64,000 nt of DNA from assembly GCA_034670025.1 (NCBI GenBank), contig JAXMOE010000004.1:1-64000 (forward strand), read 5' to 3'. A program made the position numbers and the translations under genes. Each line of letters begins with the position of its first letter. The stretch's first letter is position 1. The notes beneath the pieces were generated by a model, which worked only from the letters and a program-made list of their open reading frames with translations, was not told the origin of the DNA and searched no databases. Source of the stretch: PGYR01 sp034670025. Its GTDB lineage: Bacteria; Bacteroidota; Ignavibacteria; Kapaibacteriales; UBA2268. Positions 54,505 through 62,957 of the stretch are shown here, one piece after another.

Positions 54505-55456
54505 CTATCAATCCACCTGTAGGATTATTAGGATTTGATAATAAATTATCGTTATTACCTTTGGCAATAGCTTTAGGTAAAACTGCTATTGCATGCCCAC
54601 CTTGCAAACCATAAGTAGTAAATGAACCAGGCGTGTCACCTAAATTACTAAGGGAACTTGAGTAAACATTCCAATTCCCAGATCCCGAGCTACTAGTGTT
54701 TTCAACTATATCTGTATATCTTGATTTTTGACTAATAATTGGACTGGTGTCATCTAAATCAACAATTGCAATATTCTTTTTTCCTGAAGAAAATTCCCAT
54801 GATAATGGTGTTTTAATTGAATAATGTTCCCAAGCCCAGCCTCTCTCATGAAATGATTTAGTATAAAATGAACCTGTATGATTGTAATGTATATCATTAT
54901 AATTATTTGAGGTAGGGTCCAAAGTTCGATCATTTGGAACGATTGTTTTTATGTTTATTGGTGAATGAAAAATATAAAATAAGCTTCTACTTTCATATTT
55001 ATTTAAAATTTCATTAACTTTTTCAACATTAACTAATTCAGCAAAACTCAAAGTGAAATTTGTTTTATCTGCATTTCTATCGAAACTTTTGCTATATTTA
55101 GTTTTGATTTTCAATGAATTATTCAATTCTGTTAAATCATCAATTAAATTAGCATAACTAAGTTTTACATTGTTCAGTTCTAATTTATTATCCCAAACTA
55201 AATTCGAATATTCAAACATAGGTTTTAATGTAGTAATACTCCATGTCCCTGATACATATAGAGCGTTGTAATACTGCTCAGGATTATAAGTATTTAAGAA
55301 ATACTCTAGTCCCACTTTAGAGGTATCAAGGAATACAGCTTCATCTTCAAAATTCAACTGAGTTGATATATCAACCAAAGATTGAGGTTTTCCATCATTC
55401 TGCGAAAAAAGATAGTTAGCAGAGAAGAAGAGAATTGTGATTAATAAGGTTTTCAT
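54491..55456 (-). CDS. Subtilase (S8) N-terminal part, frameshifted from its C-terminal half
   Basis: A 321-residue fragment with a signal peptide (MKTLLITILFFSANYLFS) and GGAG 6 bases before the ATG. Residues about 30-190 are a prodomain-like region that is repeated in the neighbour at 55460. The catalytic Asp is in KKNIAIVDLDD, and the His region reads GLQGGHAIAVLPKAIAKGNND. It stops at TGA just after GGLIGSCF. The same codons shifted by one base would read on into the frame at 50794-54504. As written, the peptide lacks the Ser-bearing half, so it should be inactive. Its start codon nearly touches the stop of the paralogue upstream. Confidence 0.72.
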   Translation of the reverse strand: MKTLLITILFFSANYLFSQNDGKPQSLVDISTQLNFEDEAVFLDTSKVGLEYFLNTYNPEQYYNALYVSGTWSITTLKPMFEYSNLVWDNKLELNNVKLSYANLIDDLTELNNSLKIKTKYSKSFDRNADKTNFTLSFAELVNVEKVNEILNKYESRSLFYIFHSPINIKTIVPNDRTLDPTSNNYNDIHYNHTGSFYTKSFHERGWAWEHYSIKTPLSWEFSSGKKNIAIVDLDDTSPIISQKSRYTDIVENTSSSGSGNWNVYSSSLSNLGDTPGSFTTYGLQGGHAIAVLPKAIAKGNNDNLLSNPNNPTGGLIGSCF

Positions 55457-55459
55457 AGC

Positions 55460-56232
55460 TTACTCCGTAATTGAAAGTTTAATAATTTGTTTATCGTTTA
55501 CTAATACAAAATAAACTCCTGAACTGAGGTAGGGATTAATTATATAATTTTGTGTGTTAAGTGAACTAATACTGCTAATAATGTTGCCATACAGATCAAA
55601 TATTTGAATTTTTTTCAATACTTCTGAATTAGAATTAACATCTATAATTCCTTTAGAATAATATGCACTAAATTTTGAGTCATTAGAAAGGACTATGTCA
55701 TTATCAATAGAAGTGCTTGTTTGGACATTTATAGGAGAGTAAAAAATATAGAATAAATCTTTTGCCTGATATTTCTGTAAGAAATCATTAACTTTTTGTG
55801 CATTAACTATCTCTCCGAATGTTAAAATAAAACTAGTTTCATTAATTTCAACATCTGCATCTTTATGATGATTCGTTTTAAATATCAATGAATTATTAAA
55901 ATCAGTCAAATCTTGCACAAAATTAACATATCTGTTTTTAACTTTCTTTAAATCTAATTTCTCATCCCAAACTAAATCGGAATAATCGAACATTGCTTCT
56001 ATAGAGTTGATATTCCAACTACCGAATACATATAGAGCATCATAGTATTGCTCTGGATTAAAGGTATTTAAGAAATAATCAACTTCAACTATTGAAGTAT
56101 CCAGAAATACATTTCCTTTTTCAAAATCTAGTTGTGTTGAAATATCTACAAGTGGAGGAAGTTTATTTCCCTCCTGTGAAAAAAGAAAAAAAGTCGAAAG
56201 AAAAAAATGCCGATTAGTATAGTATTCTTCAT
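55460..56232 (-). pseudogene. Prodomain-like T9SS protein, frameshifted in a T7 tract of its signal peptide
   Basis: The 177-residue open frame from 55993 (MFDYSDLVWDEKLDL onward) is a close paralogue of the subtilase prodomain next door and ends in a T9SS domain (YIINPYLSSGVYFVLVNDKQ). Homology runs further back: in the same frame I read FSQEGNKLPPLVDISTQLDF and EQYYDALYVFGSWNINS, matching the neighbour. The natural start is ATG 56232 (MKNTILIGI..., with GGAG upstream), which is in another frame. One extra T in the T7 tract (bases 56201-56207 on the plus strand) would join them. It has no protease part, so it may be an inhibitor-like or decoy protein. Confidence 0.65.
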
Positions 56233-56423
56233 CACTTACTCCATAATTAATAATTTAATAATTTGTTTTTTATATTTGAATTCGAAATCTATGTTGTGGA
56301 TTTATAATTGTATATTATCCTACTTATATCATTTGTTTTTAAATTAGAATAAATAATACTAAATGTAAATAGCCCTAAATATGATTTTTAGGTATGAAAT
56401 TTTCTAGTACTTAATTAGTTTGT

Positions 56424-57011
56424 TTACTTAAATAAGTAATTATACTTTACTTCTGTGGTAGATTGAATACCCAATTTTCTGAAAATATTCTGCTTGTGTG
56501 ACTTTACAGTATTTTTGGAGATGCATAAATGATTTGCTATATAACTTTCTGAATGTTCATTGAAAAGTAACTCTACAACTTCAATCTCCCTATTTGTAAG
56601 TTTTTTAGACTTCTTCATTTCTTGTCTAAATGACTGTGTTATAATATTATTATCATATATCTTTTCTTGATTGTAAATTACCTTCTTAATAAAGCCAAAT
56701 ATTCTCCCGCAACCGACTTTTTTTTGTAAATATCCAAAGACTCCGTCTTCATAAGCCTTTCTAATTAGATTTGGACTATTATTTGCAGTCAGTATTAAGA
56801 ATTTCATATCTGGATATTTTTTTATTAAATGAAGTGAGCTATTCCCATTTATGTCTAAATCTAAAATTGTAATGTCATAGTTACTTTTAGCATTTTCAAA
56901 CTCATTAATATTGAAGAATAATTCTACCGATGAAACTTCCTCATTTATTTCTAAGTAAGTTTTAAATGATTCAGCAAAGACTTTATGATCTTCTAAAACT
57001 GCTATTTTCAT
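56424..57011 (-). CDS. NarL/LuxR-type response regulator
   Basis: I start it at ATG 57011, because GAGAAG lies just upstream and the receiver begins MKIAVLEDHKVF. An ATG 12 bases earlier would add MRST. Residues 1-115 are a receiver: the phosphoacceptor Asp in ITILDLDINGNS, FLILTANNSPNLIRKAYEDGVFGYLQKK (T and K). Residues about 135-195 are a LuxR helix-turn-helix: LTNREIEVVELLFNEHSESYIANHLCISKNTVKSHKQNIFRKLGI. It has no histidine kinase next to it. The incomplete TPR-kinase-like protein at 44691 is a possible but distant partner. Copy G of the repeat lies 80 bases upstream. Confidence 0.85.
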   Translation of the reverse strand: MKIAVLEDHKVFAESFKTYLEINEEVSSVELFFNINEFENAKSNYDITILDLDINGNSSLHLIKKYPDMKFLILTANNSPNLIRKAYEDGVFGYLQKKVGCGRIFGFIKKVIYNQEKIYDNNIITQSFRQEMKKSKKLTNREIEVVELLFNEHSESYIANHLCISKNTVKSHKQNIFRKLGIQSTTEVKYNYLFK

Positions 57012-57090
57012 TGTACTTCTCATGAATTTTTATGTTTTGACTATAATATACTATTCATTAAAACAAGATATTAAATACTTCAGAATTTAT

Positions 57091-57124
57091 AATTGGCGTA
57101 AAAGTTCAGTGAGGTACTTTTTTT
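57091..57124 (+). repeat. Dispersed island repeat, copy G
   Basis: aattggcgtaaaagttcagt followed by gaggtac and T7. It lies between the response-regulator gene (divergent) and a pseudogene. Confidence 0.75.
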
Positions 57125-57294
57125 AATATACCTCATAAATTACTGGAATATATATGGCAATTGTAAACTGTAGGGCTAAAATACTACGTGGGATTTACAC
57201 ACTTAGTAGACACAGATTTAGTCATATTCTATTTTTATATCAAATGACTTGATTTTATTTGAAAGGTATTATATTAGAAATTCAATTATCATAA

Positions 57295-57528
57295 TCAGCA
57301 AATAATCGAATAATTTATTTTCAGAATTGATTTTTTCTTCAATTCACCAATTCCACAAATAGGGCATATTGTTGTATCCACATTAATTTCACTAAACCCA
57401 TCAGGAGCTGAATCTAAAAGTTCAAAAAAATTATCCCCATTAGTATAATATCCTAAATCAGTCGAAGTTTAATCCGAAACAAAACTTCCATTTTTATTTC
57501 CAGTTTGTTGTTGAAAGAGATGACTCAT
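57295..57528 (-). pseudogene. Degenerate small ORF with one in-frame stop
   Basis: On the minus strand a 78-codon frame starts MSHLFQQQTGNKNGSFVSD, then a TAA, then TSTDLGYYTNGDNFFELLDS, SEINVDTTICPICGIGELKK. A CPIC pair is visible. Apart from the single TAA the frame looks coding. I do not recognise the family. It may be a decayed gene or contain a sequencing error. The remaining stretch from 57124 to 57294 and from 57529 to 57634 shows nothing else. Confidence 0.4.
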
Positions 57529-57634
57529 AAAATAATAAAATTTAAGAAAACTTTGTCCTCTTTGAGACGTTTTTGATGTTCATGTGTCTATGTATATGTA
57601 GAAAAGACAAATAAATTATAAGAATGGAGTATTT

Positions 57635-59737
57635 ATGAAAAACTATCTATTAATAATGAAACAAATCCTACTTATTCCCCTACTATTACTTGCTGTAATC
57701 TCTTGTAAAAAAGATAAAAGTGACATTGTTTCGCCTGACCGAGAATACTCACCTAGAGTTATACATGAAGCCTATGGTAACGCTAAGCTAGTTGGCTTTG
57801 TCAACGACATAAATGGTAAACCTCTTGCAGATGTTACAGTTTTTTTTGGAGAAGAAAAGACGACAACTGGCTCTGATGGTAGCTATCATTTGAATACTCT
57901 GTCAGCTGGAGCAAATAAACGAATATGGTTCGAGAAAGATGGATATGCATCCAATCAGAGGTTAGCAGAAATTAGTGAAAATAAACCAAACAGATTAGAT
58001 GCAAGTCTAACCCAGATTGATAAAATTGTAATAATGGCAGGTGACGGTGGACTAATCGAAGGAGAAAACTTCTTAGTAGAAATAGAGCCAGGTGGTTTTG
58101 TTTATTCAGATGGCAGCTCAGTAGAAGAAGACGTAATAGTAGAAGCAACTGCATTTTTAACAAGCGATGATGAATTTTTAAATGCTTTCCCTGGTGAGTT
58201 CAGAGGTACAAAAACAAATGGAACAGAGACAGTAATCGAATCTTTTGGATTCATTAACGTTGAGCTAAAAGTAGAATCTGATGAACCAGTTCAAATGGCT
58301 GAAGGTGTATCCGCAATAATCAAGATAAAAGCACCAGAAAATGCGCCTCCAACTATCCCAATGTGGTACTACGATGAAGAAAAAGCAAAGTGGATAGAAG
58401 AAGGAGTTGGCAAACTTGATGAAGTCTTTTACACAGCAGTAGTAAGCCATTTCACTAGATGGAACTGGGCCATACCCTATTGGGGTAGACCTTATGAAGA
58501 AACTTCTAAGATAATTGGAAAGGTAGTAAACAATTCAGGAATCCCAATTGAAGGAGCTAACGTTATTCAAAGAGGATTAACTATTAGGTTTCAAAATTCA
58601 ACCAAAACCGATGAAAACGGTGAATTTGAGTTGCTCACGACAGAGTATAATGAATCTGAAATTGAAGCACACTTTGATATTTATGGCTCAACAATTATAA
58701 GATATACAACATCATCTAACCGAGGTGAATATAATGATATAGGTGAGGTTATAATAGATGTCAGTACAGTTAACATCGAAGAACCTTTAATAACAAATAA
58801 TGTTTTATTTATAACTATGAACGAAAAAGCTAGAATCATAGGTAAATACTTTGGTGAAGAAAAAAGGGTAGATTACAAGTTATTATTAAATGGTATTGAA
58901 GTAGAAACTACAACTTGGAATGACAATCTAATTGAATTCAATGTGCCAAATGGAATTGCAGATGAAGGAACAATACAAATTGACAGAGATGGAATTCTAA
59001 GTAGAGAAGTAAATTATGAAGAGGGTGATTGGACTTGCGAAATAGGCGGAATAATGTATGATAACAATGATTTATCAATTTCTCAAGGCATGTTTACATT
59101 ATACTTAACGGGTCAATCATTAAAAGAAATACCAAAATGTGTAGGCAATCTTGAAAATCTAGAATTTCTTCGCTTTTCATTTAACCAACTAACTAGCTTA
59201 CCAGAAAGTATTGACAATCTTCAAAATCTAGAATGGCTTTACCTTTATGATAATGAATTGACTAGTTTTCCGGAAAGTATCAGCAACATTAAGAGTTTAG
59301 AAAGGATATTCTTTCAAAATAATAAATTAACTAGCTTGCCAGAAAGTATTGACAATCTTCAAAATTTAGTGTTTCTAAGAGTTGACGGTAATCAATTAAC
59401 AAGTTTACCGGAGAGTTTTGGCAATCTCGAAAACTTAGAAACTCTTACACTTAATGATAATCAATTAACAAGTTTACCAGAAGGTTTTGGCAATCTTAAG
59501 AGTTTAATATCTCTTATCCTTGATGACAACAGATTAAGTAGTTTACCAGAAAGTATAGGCAATCTTAAAAGTTTGACAAATCTTTCATTAAGAAACAATC
59601 AATTATCTAGTTTGCCTGAATCACTCAAAAACTTAATACCAACTTTAAAAAGTATAAATTTAGAGGGGAATAATTTTTCTGAGGAAGAAAAAGCAAAAGT
59701 TGCAAAATTGCTTTCAGGTATAATTATTAAATGGTAA
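57635..59737 (+). CDS. Lipoprotein with carboxypeptidase-regulatory-like and leucine-rich-repeat domains
   Basis: A 700-residue protein; the start is chosen at 57635 because GGAG lies 6 bases upstream. The N terminus (MKNYLLIMKQILLIPLLLLAVISCKK) has a lipobox ending at Cys24. A carboxypeptidase-regulatory-like beta sandwich (KLVGFVNDINGKPLADVTVFFGEEKTTTGSDGSYHL) follows near 50-110, and another (IIGKVVNNSGIPIEGANVIQRG) near 290. A TIG-like segment lies near 385-450. Residues about 500-690 hold eight leucine-rich repeats of the form LTSLPESIDNLQNLEWLYLYDNE. The last unit ends KLLSGIIIKW. It is probably a surface lipoprotein for protein-protein contact. Confidence 0.88.
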   Translation: MKNYLLIMKQILLIPLLLLAVISCKKDKSDIVSPDREYSPRVIHEAYGNAKLVGFVNDINGKPLADVTVFFGEEKTTTGSDGSYHLNTLSAGANKRIWFEKDGYASNQRLAEISENKPNRLDASLTQIDKIVIMAGDGGLIEGENFLVEIEPGGFVYSDGSSVEEDVIVEATAFLTSDDEFLNAFPGEFRGTKTNGTETVIESFGFINVELKVESDEPVQMAEGVSAIIKIKAPENAPPTIPMWYYDEEKAKWIEEGVGKLDEVFYTAVVSHFTRWNWAIPYWGRPYEETSKIIGKVVNNSGIPIEGANVIQRGLTIRFQNSTKTDENGEFELLTTEYNESEIEAHFDIYGSTIIRYTTSSNRGEYNDIGEVIIDVSTVNIEEPLITNNVLFITMNEKARIIGKYFGEEKRVDYKLLLNGIEVETTTWNDNLIEFNVPNGIADEGTIQIDRDGILSREVNYEEGDWTCEIGGIMYDNNDLSISQGMFTLYLTGQSLKEIPKCVGNLENLEFLRFSFNQLTSLPESIDNLQNLEWLYLYDNELTSFPESISNIKSLERIFFQNNKLTSLPESIDNLQNLVFLRVDGNQLTSLPESFGNLENLETLTLNDNQLTSLPEGFGNLKSLISLILDDNRLSSLPESIGNLKSLTNLSLRNNQLSSLPESLKNLIPTLKSINLEGNNFSEEEKAKVAKLLSGIIIKW

Positions 59738-59905
59738 GTGAACTTGGTGGCATTTATGTATTCTAATAATTATCAAAACATATTATAACATTCATACAGT
59801 ATATAAAAACAAAATTGACTTAAAACGGAAAAAACCCTTACATTTCTTTAACATAAAATGTTAAGATTATTGTTATATGGATGGCGTAAAGCATAACTAA
59901 GACCA

Positions 59906-60028
59906 TTATAACAATACATCTTCATAAGTTTCCCTTTCTGGGTTGTCGCCATCTGAGGCAATGTCTGCTTCTGGGTCTTGCTGTTTGGCTTCTAATATTT
60001 GGTTGACTATGTCGATACGATGATTGTT
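59906..60028 (-). pseudogene. Fragment resembling the C terminus of a restriction/methyltransferase protein
   Basis: Forty codons and a stop read RIDIVNQILEAKQQDPEADI, then ASDGDNPERETYEDVLL. The first half resembles the tail of type IIG or Eco57I-like enzymes (pattern EIDxIVxQILxAKxxDPxADTSxLExEID). There is no start, and the frame is closed upstream by TAA. It is somewhat richer in G+C than the sequence around it. I think it is a scrap of a lost restriction gene. The rest of 59738-60043 shows no gene. Confidence 0.35.
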
Positions 60029-60043
60029 TTAATCAATAATTAC

Positions 60044-60703
60044 CTATAACCCAGACTTTTCTATCATTGATTCAATTGATGATTTTATATTTTCGTAAGA
60101 TTTTGGATCATTATTTTTTATCTCTTTAAGTGTTGCTATGTCTAACTCTTTAGCAATCTTGTAAGTATCGGCTAGATAAATCAAATCCTGACTTGTTGGG
60201 TTAATGACTGTAAAATCCTCGTCATTAATATTATAATGTTCATTCAATTTATTTGCAAACTTAATTGTATCTTGTGTAAAGCTGTAAATATACGAATTGA
60301 ATAATCCCAATTCATCAATATATTCTTTACCCTTTATCATTGAATCAAAGTCGAAATGACCTAATAGTTTATCACGATATTTTTCAATTTTTTCAAACCT
60401 ATGGTCACACCTTAATTCACCTAGTTCACGAACAAGTTCTTCATTTGTATCTATCATAAAATAATCAGATGATAGTTGTTTGAATCTTCCACTTCCTGTT
60501 TCATGGTCTTCATACAAGGCACAAAGTAATAATATGATTCGATTCTTAGCTAAATAATAATAATCGTCAAGAAAATTGTGAATGATGCTTAATTCATTCT
60601 GAATATTGAATTTTTTATCAAATAAACTGTACAAGTCATTATTTAAGGTGTTTAAATATCTCAAATACTGATTAAACTCAACTATTTGTTCTCGTTTTGT
60701 CAA
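60044..60703 (-). CDS. AbiU2-like HEPN protein (abortive-infection type)
   Basis: A 219-residue all-helical cytoplasmic protein. The layout resembles AbiU2 and related HEPN proteins: NQYLRYLNTLNNDLYSLFDKKFN at the start, a long helix FLDDYYYLAKNRIILLLCALYEDHETG, then EKIEKYRDKLLGHFDFDS with an R110-x5-H116 pair of the type used by HEPN ribonucleases. The rest is helical and acidic. If the pair is real, it may cut RNA and arrest infected cells. The link to AbiU2 is by pattern only. It is 67 bases after the nuclease/AbiJ-like gene on the same strand. Confidence 0.6.
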   Translation of the reverse strand: MTKREQIVEFNQYLRYLNTLNNDLYSLFDKKFNIQNELSIIHNFLDDYYYLAKNRIILLLCALYEDHETGSGRFKQLSSDYFMIDTNEELVRELGELRCDHRFEKIEKYRDKLLGHFDFDSMIKGKEYIDELGLFNSYIYSFTQDTIKFANKLNEHYNINDEDFTVINPTSQDLIYLADTYKIAKELDIATLKEIKNNDPKSYENIKSSIESMIEKSGL

Positions 60704-60770
60704 CTAATCATACCTGCTAATTTCTACCTAAAGGGTAAACACTACTTCTATCAATAATTCTTGAAAAAGA

Positions 60771-61388
60771 TTAAACTTCAAGACTCTTTCGAATTTCTAT
60801 GTTATTATTGTTTTCTATTCGGTCTATTTCTTTTAAGCATAGATTTAGTAATGATAACATTCTGAAAAATAAGTAGTCCAGATAATTGGGATCATTTATC
60901 TTATTTTTATCAGTTTCAGTATGCCTTATCATGTTGTTGTTTCCAATGTCACTCAATATTTTAAGCTCTTTTTCAAAGTCACAACTGATAATCTTATCAT
61001 TTAAAGTGTTAACTAACTCTGTTGAACCTCTTTTCTTATCTTTACTTAGATAAGTTTTAATTCTCTCAAAAGCATCCCATAGCTTTTCTACTGCTATTTG
61101 TTTTTCATTCTTATAGAAGAACTTTTGTCTCGCTTGTTCTCTTCCTAATTCAGCATTTACCGAGGTCTTCTTAGCTTCTACAACGGCAATAATTTTCCCA
61201 TCTTTACCATAAAGTACATAATCTGAATATTGATGTCCGCTATATGGCGTTTGTGCTTCGCTTACGCCATCAGGCAAACCAACATTGATATCGTATTCAA
61301 TGCCTACTTGGGTTTGGTCACTAATGTCCCATCCAGCTTCATCAAGCTGTTTGTCAATTAATTCCTTCCTTGTTTTTGCCTCGTTCAT
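60771..61388 (-). CDS. HsdR-type nuclease N terminus joined to an AbiJ-like C-terminal domain
   Basis: A 205-residue protein. Residues 1-85 match the start of EcoEI-type HsdR subunits: TRKELIDKQLDEAGWDIS and SDYVLYGKDGKIIAVVEAKKTS, giving the nuclease pair D56 and E71-x-K73. No helicase follows. Residues about 88-200 instead read VEKLWDAFERIKTYLSKDKKRGS, LKILSDIGNNNMIRHTETDK and YLFFRMLSLLNLCL, a layout I associate with the C-terminal domain of AbiJ-like proteins. It is either an intact two-domain defence protein or an accidental fusion. It starts 5 bases past the hsdR 5' remnant. Confidence 0.65.
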   Translation of the reverse strand: MNEAKTRKELIDKQLDEAGWDISDQTQVGIEYDINVGLPDGVSEAQTPYSGHQYSDYVLYGKDGKIIAVVEAKKTSVNAELGREQARQKFFYKNEKQIAVEKLWDAFERIKTYLSKDKKRGSTELVNTLNDKIISCDFEKELKILSDIGNNNMIRHTETDKNKINDPNYLDYLFFRMLSLLNLCLKEIDRIENNNNIEIRKSLEV

Positions 61389-61392
61389 ACTA

Positions 61393-61533
61393 TTACTTTT
61401 CTATTATAATAAAGTCTTTAATGTTGGTGTCTAAATTCCATTTAACATCATTCAAGGATAGATATTCATAACCTAGCCTAGTTAGATGTAGTATAGTAGG
61501 TATTTTCACCCTAGAATCTTCGTTGAATTGCAT
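61393..61533 (-). pseudogene. hsdR: Fragment: 5' end of a type I restriction gene hsdR
   Basis: Forty-six codons from ATG 61533 read MQFNEDSRVKIPTILHLTRL, then GYEYLSLNDVKWNLDTNI, then diverge to KDFIIIEK and a stop. The first part matches the conserved start of HSDR_N-type restriction subunits (usual form NFNEDSRVKIPxLLHLxRLGYxYLSL...DxxTNIF). The loss of match after DTNI marks the breakpoint. The matching 3' end lies at 32893-33003 on the same strand, 28 kb away and in the correct order, so one hsdR appears to have been split by cargo. Confidence 0.6.
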
Positions 61534-61622
61534 TAATAATCAATATAATTTCATTAGATTTCAATATAACAAATAATATTATTTTTAGAAAGTTTCTCTT
61601 GTATGTTATAAGGAAATTAGCT

Positions 61623-61646
61623 CTCACTGAACTTATAATTCAATGG
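61623..61646 (-). repeat. Dispersed island repeat, copy H (inverted)
   Basis: ctcactgaacttataattca followed by atgg. It is the rightmost copy and inverted relative to copies A-D. It lies upstream of the hsdR 5' remnant and 77 bases past the end of the integrase gene. Confidence 0.65.
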
Positions 61647-61722
61647 CTGTTGATACTGTGATAATCACTTTCTGAGACTTCAGCTTATATTAATAAGTAT
61701 TTTTAATGTGGAGTACACAAGC

Positions 61723-62859
61723 TCACCCCCTCTTTAAACCTTCCATTGATTTTCTGACTCTATCGTTATCATACGCTCTATATGCTTTGAGCGTAACATC
61801 AATTGATGAATGTCTCATTACATCTTTTATAACATCAAATGGAACATCATTTTTAAATAATTCTGTAGCTAACAGTCGTCTAAAGCCATGAGTAGATCTA
61901 CCTTTTTTCTTGATACCTAAAGCTACTTCAATTCTATTGAGCTTTTTATTTATTAAACCTTTGTTCTTAGAGTTATATGGAACAACTTTACCATCATACT
62001 CTGGGTCTTTCTCTCCAATCTCTTTTAATCTTCTTAATACCAACTCTAGTTCTGGGAAAATAGGAATAGTTTGAAATAGATCACGTCTTATCTTGTTTCT
62101 AAATCTAATTGTTAAGTTATCTAAGTCGACGCTATAGGGTGGTTTGTTAAAAAAAGCATTTAACCATTCACCTAAACGACCACCTGTTAAGTAATATAGC
62201 TTTATCAAAAGATAGAATACTTCATCAGTTTCTTTAGCATACTCAAGAATTGCTCTTGCTTCTTCTGATGAATAACTTACAACTTCTTTTGGAATAGTTT
62301 TCCTTTTGTGTTTCTTATAAAGGTTTACAGTTTTTATTAAACCATTTTCAGATAAAAAATTTATAAATAGTTGAAATTGCCTTAGGTGTTTGTTAATAGT
62401 ATTGCTGTTATGTTTCGTTCGACTCAAATATTCTTTAATCTGTTTTTCTAATTTATAAATTTGGCTTTTTCTGCCGTTCTCATAAGTAAATACTAATTCA
62501 TCAACATCAAATTCCGTTGAAATTATATGATTATAAGATAATTCATATTCATACACTGTTTGATCTGATAACTTCCTTTCTCGGCAAACTTCAAGAAATT
62601 CTTTTAATAGTAAATATACATTTTTTTCTTGTCTTAGATTACCCTCATCATCCATTAGTTTTTTATTAATTAGATACTCTTTATACTTATGTTCTAGAAT
62701 ACCTTCAGCAACTTTCAAGTTTTTCTTTGTGAAAGATAGTCCTAAAGCTTTGTGGTTTCCTTTACTTCCATAAGGTTTTATATATAGATATTCCTCTCCT
62801 TTTTTGGTATCTCTAACCAAGATTGAACCTGGTATTTTCGTTTTAATTGCTCTAGCCAT
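61723..62859 (-). CDS. int: Tyrosine recombinase (site-specific integrase) of the island
   Basis: A 378-residue integrase. The N-terminal part (about 1-60) includes an arm-binding-like region (GSKGNHKALGLSFTKKN). A SAM-like core-binding domain follows (about 75-185; NKHLRQFQLFINFLSENGL). The catalytic domain has R228 (TGGRLGE), a beta-hairpin lysine near 256, H324-x-x-R327 (STHGFRRLLATEL), H350 (MRHSSIDVT) and the nucleophile Y360. It should insert and remove the island at tRNA-Phe. Its start is 99 bases from attR, and its end faces the cargo. The second integrase at 63238 is clearly related. Confidence 0.93.
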   Translation of the reverse strand: MARAIKTKIPGSILVRDTKKGEEYLYIKPYGSKGNHKALGLSFTKKNLKVAEGILEHKYKEYLINKKLMDDEGNLRQEKNVYLLLKEFLEVCRERKLSDQTVYEYELSYNHIISTEFDVDELVFTYENGRKSQIYKLEKQIKEYLSRTKHNSNTINKHLRQFQLFINFLSENGLIKTVNLYKKHKRKTIPKEVVSYSSEEARAILEYAKETDEVFYLLIKLYYLTGGRLGEWLNAFFNKPPYSVDLDNLTIRFRNKIRRDLFQTIPIFPELELVLRRLKEIGEKDPEYDGKVVPYNSKNKGLINKKLNRIEVALGIKKKGRSTHGFRRLLATELFKNDVPFDVIKDVMRHSSIDVTLKAYRAYDNDRVRKSMEGLKRG

Positions 62860-62882
62860 TACTACCTCAAAATTTTTTATTA

Positions 62883-62902
62883 ACTACACAGGAGCTACAC
62901 AA
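62883..62902 (+). other. Putative integrase arm-type site, right end
   Basis: actacacaggagctacacaa, identical to 32341-32360 at the other end of the island. It lies 24 bases upstream of the integrase start, so integrase binding here could also repress its own gene. Confidence 0.55.
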
Positions 62903-62957
62903 GATATTTTTATAACGTGTAAGTTATTGATATAGTTTCAATTATGAACAACAATGA

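Noticed and set aside
50794..55456. Programmed ribosomal frameshifting in the subtilase
   Set aside because: The junction has no clear slippery heptamer, and no pseudoknot can be argued by eye. Mutation or sequencing error is simpler, so this is kept only as a possibility.
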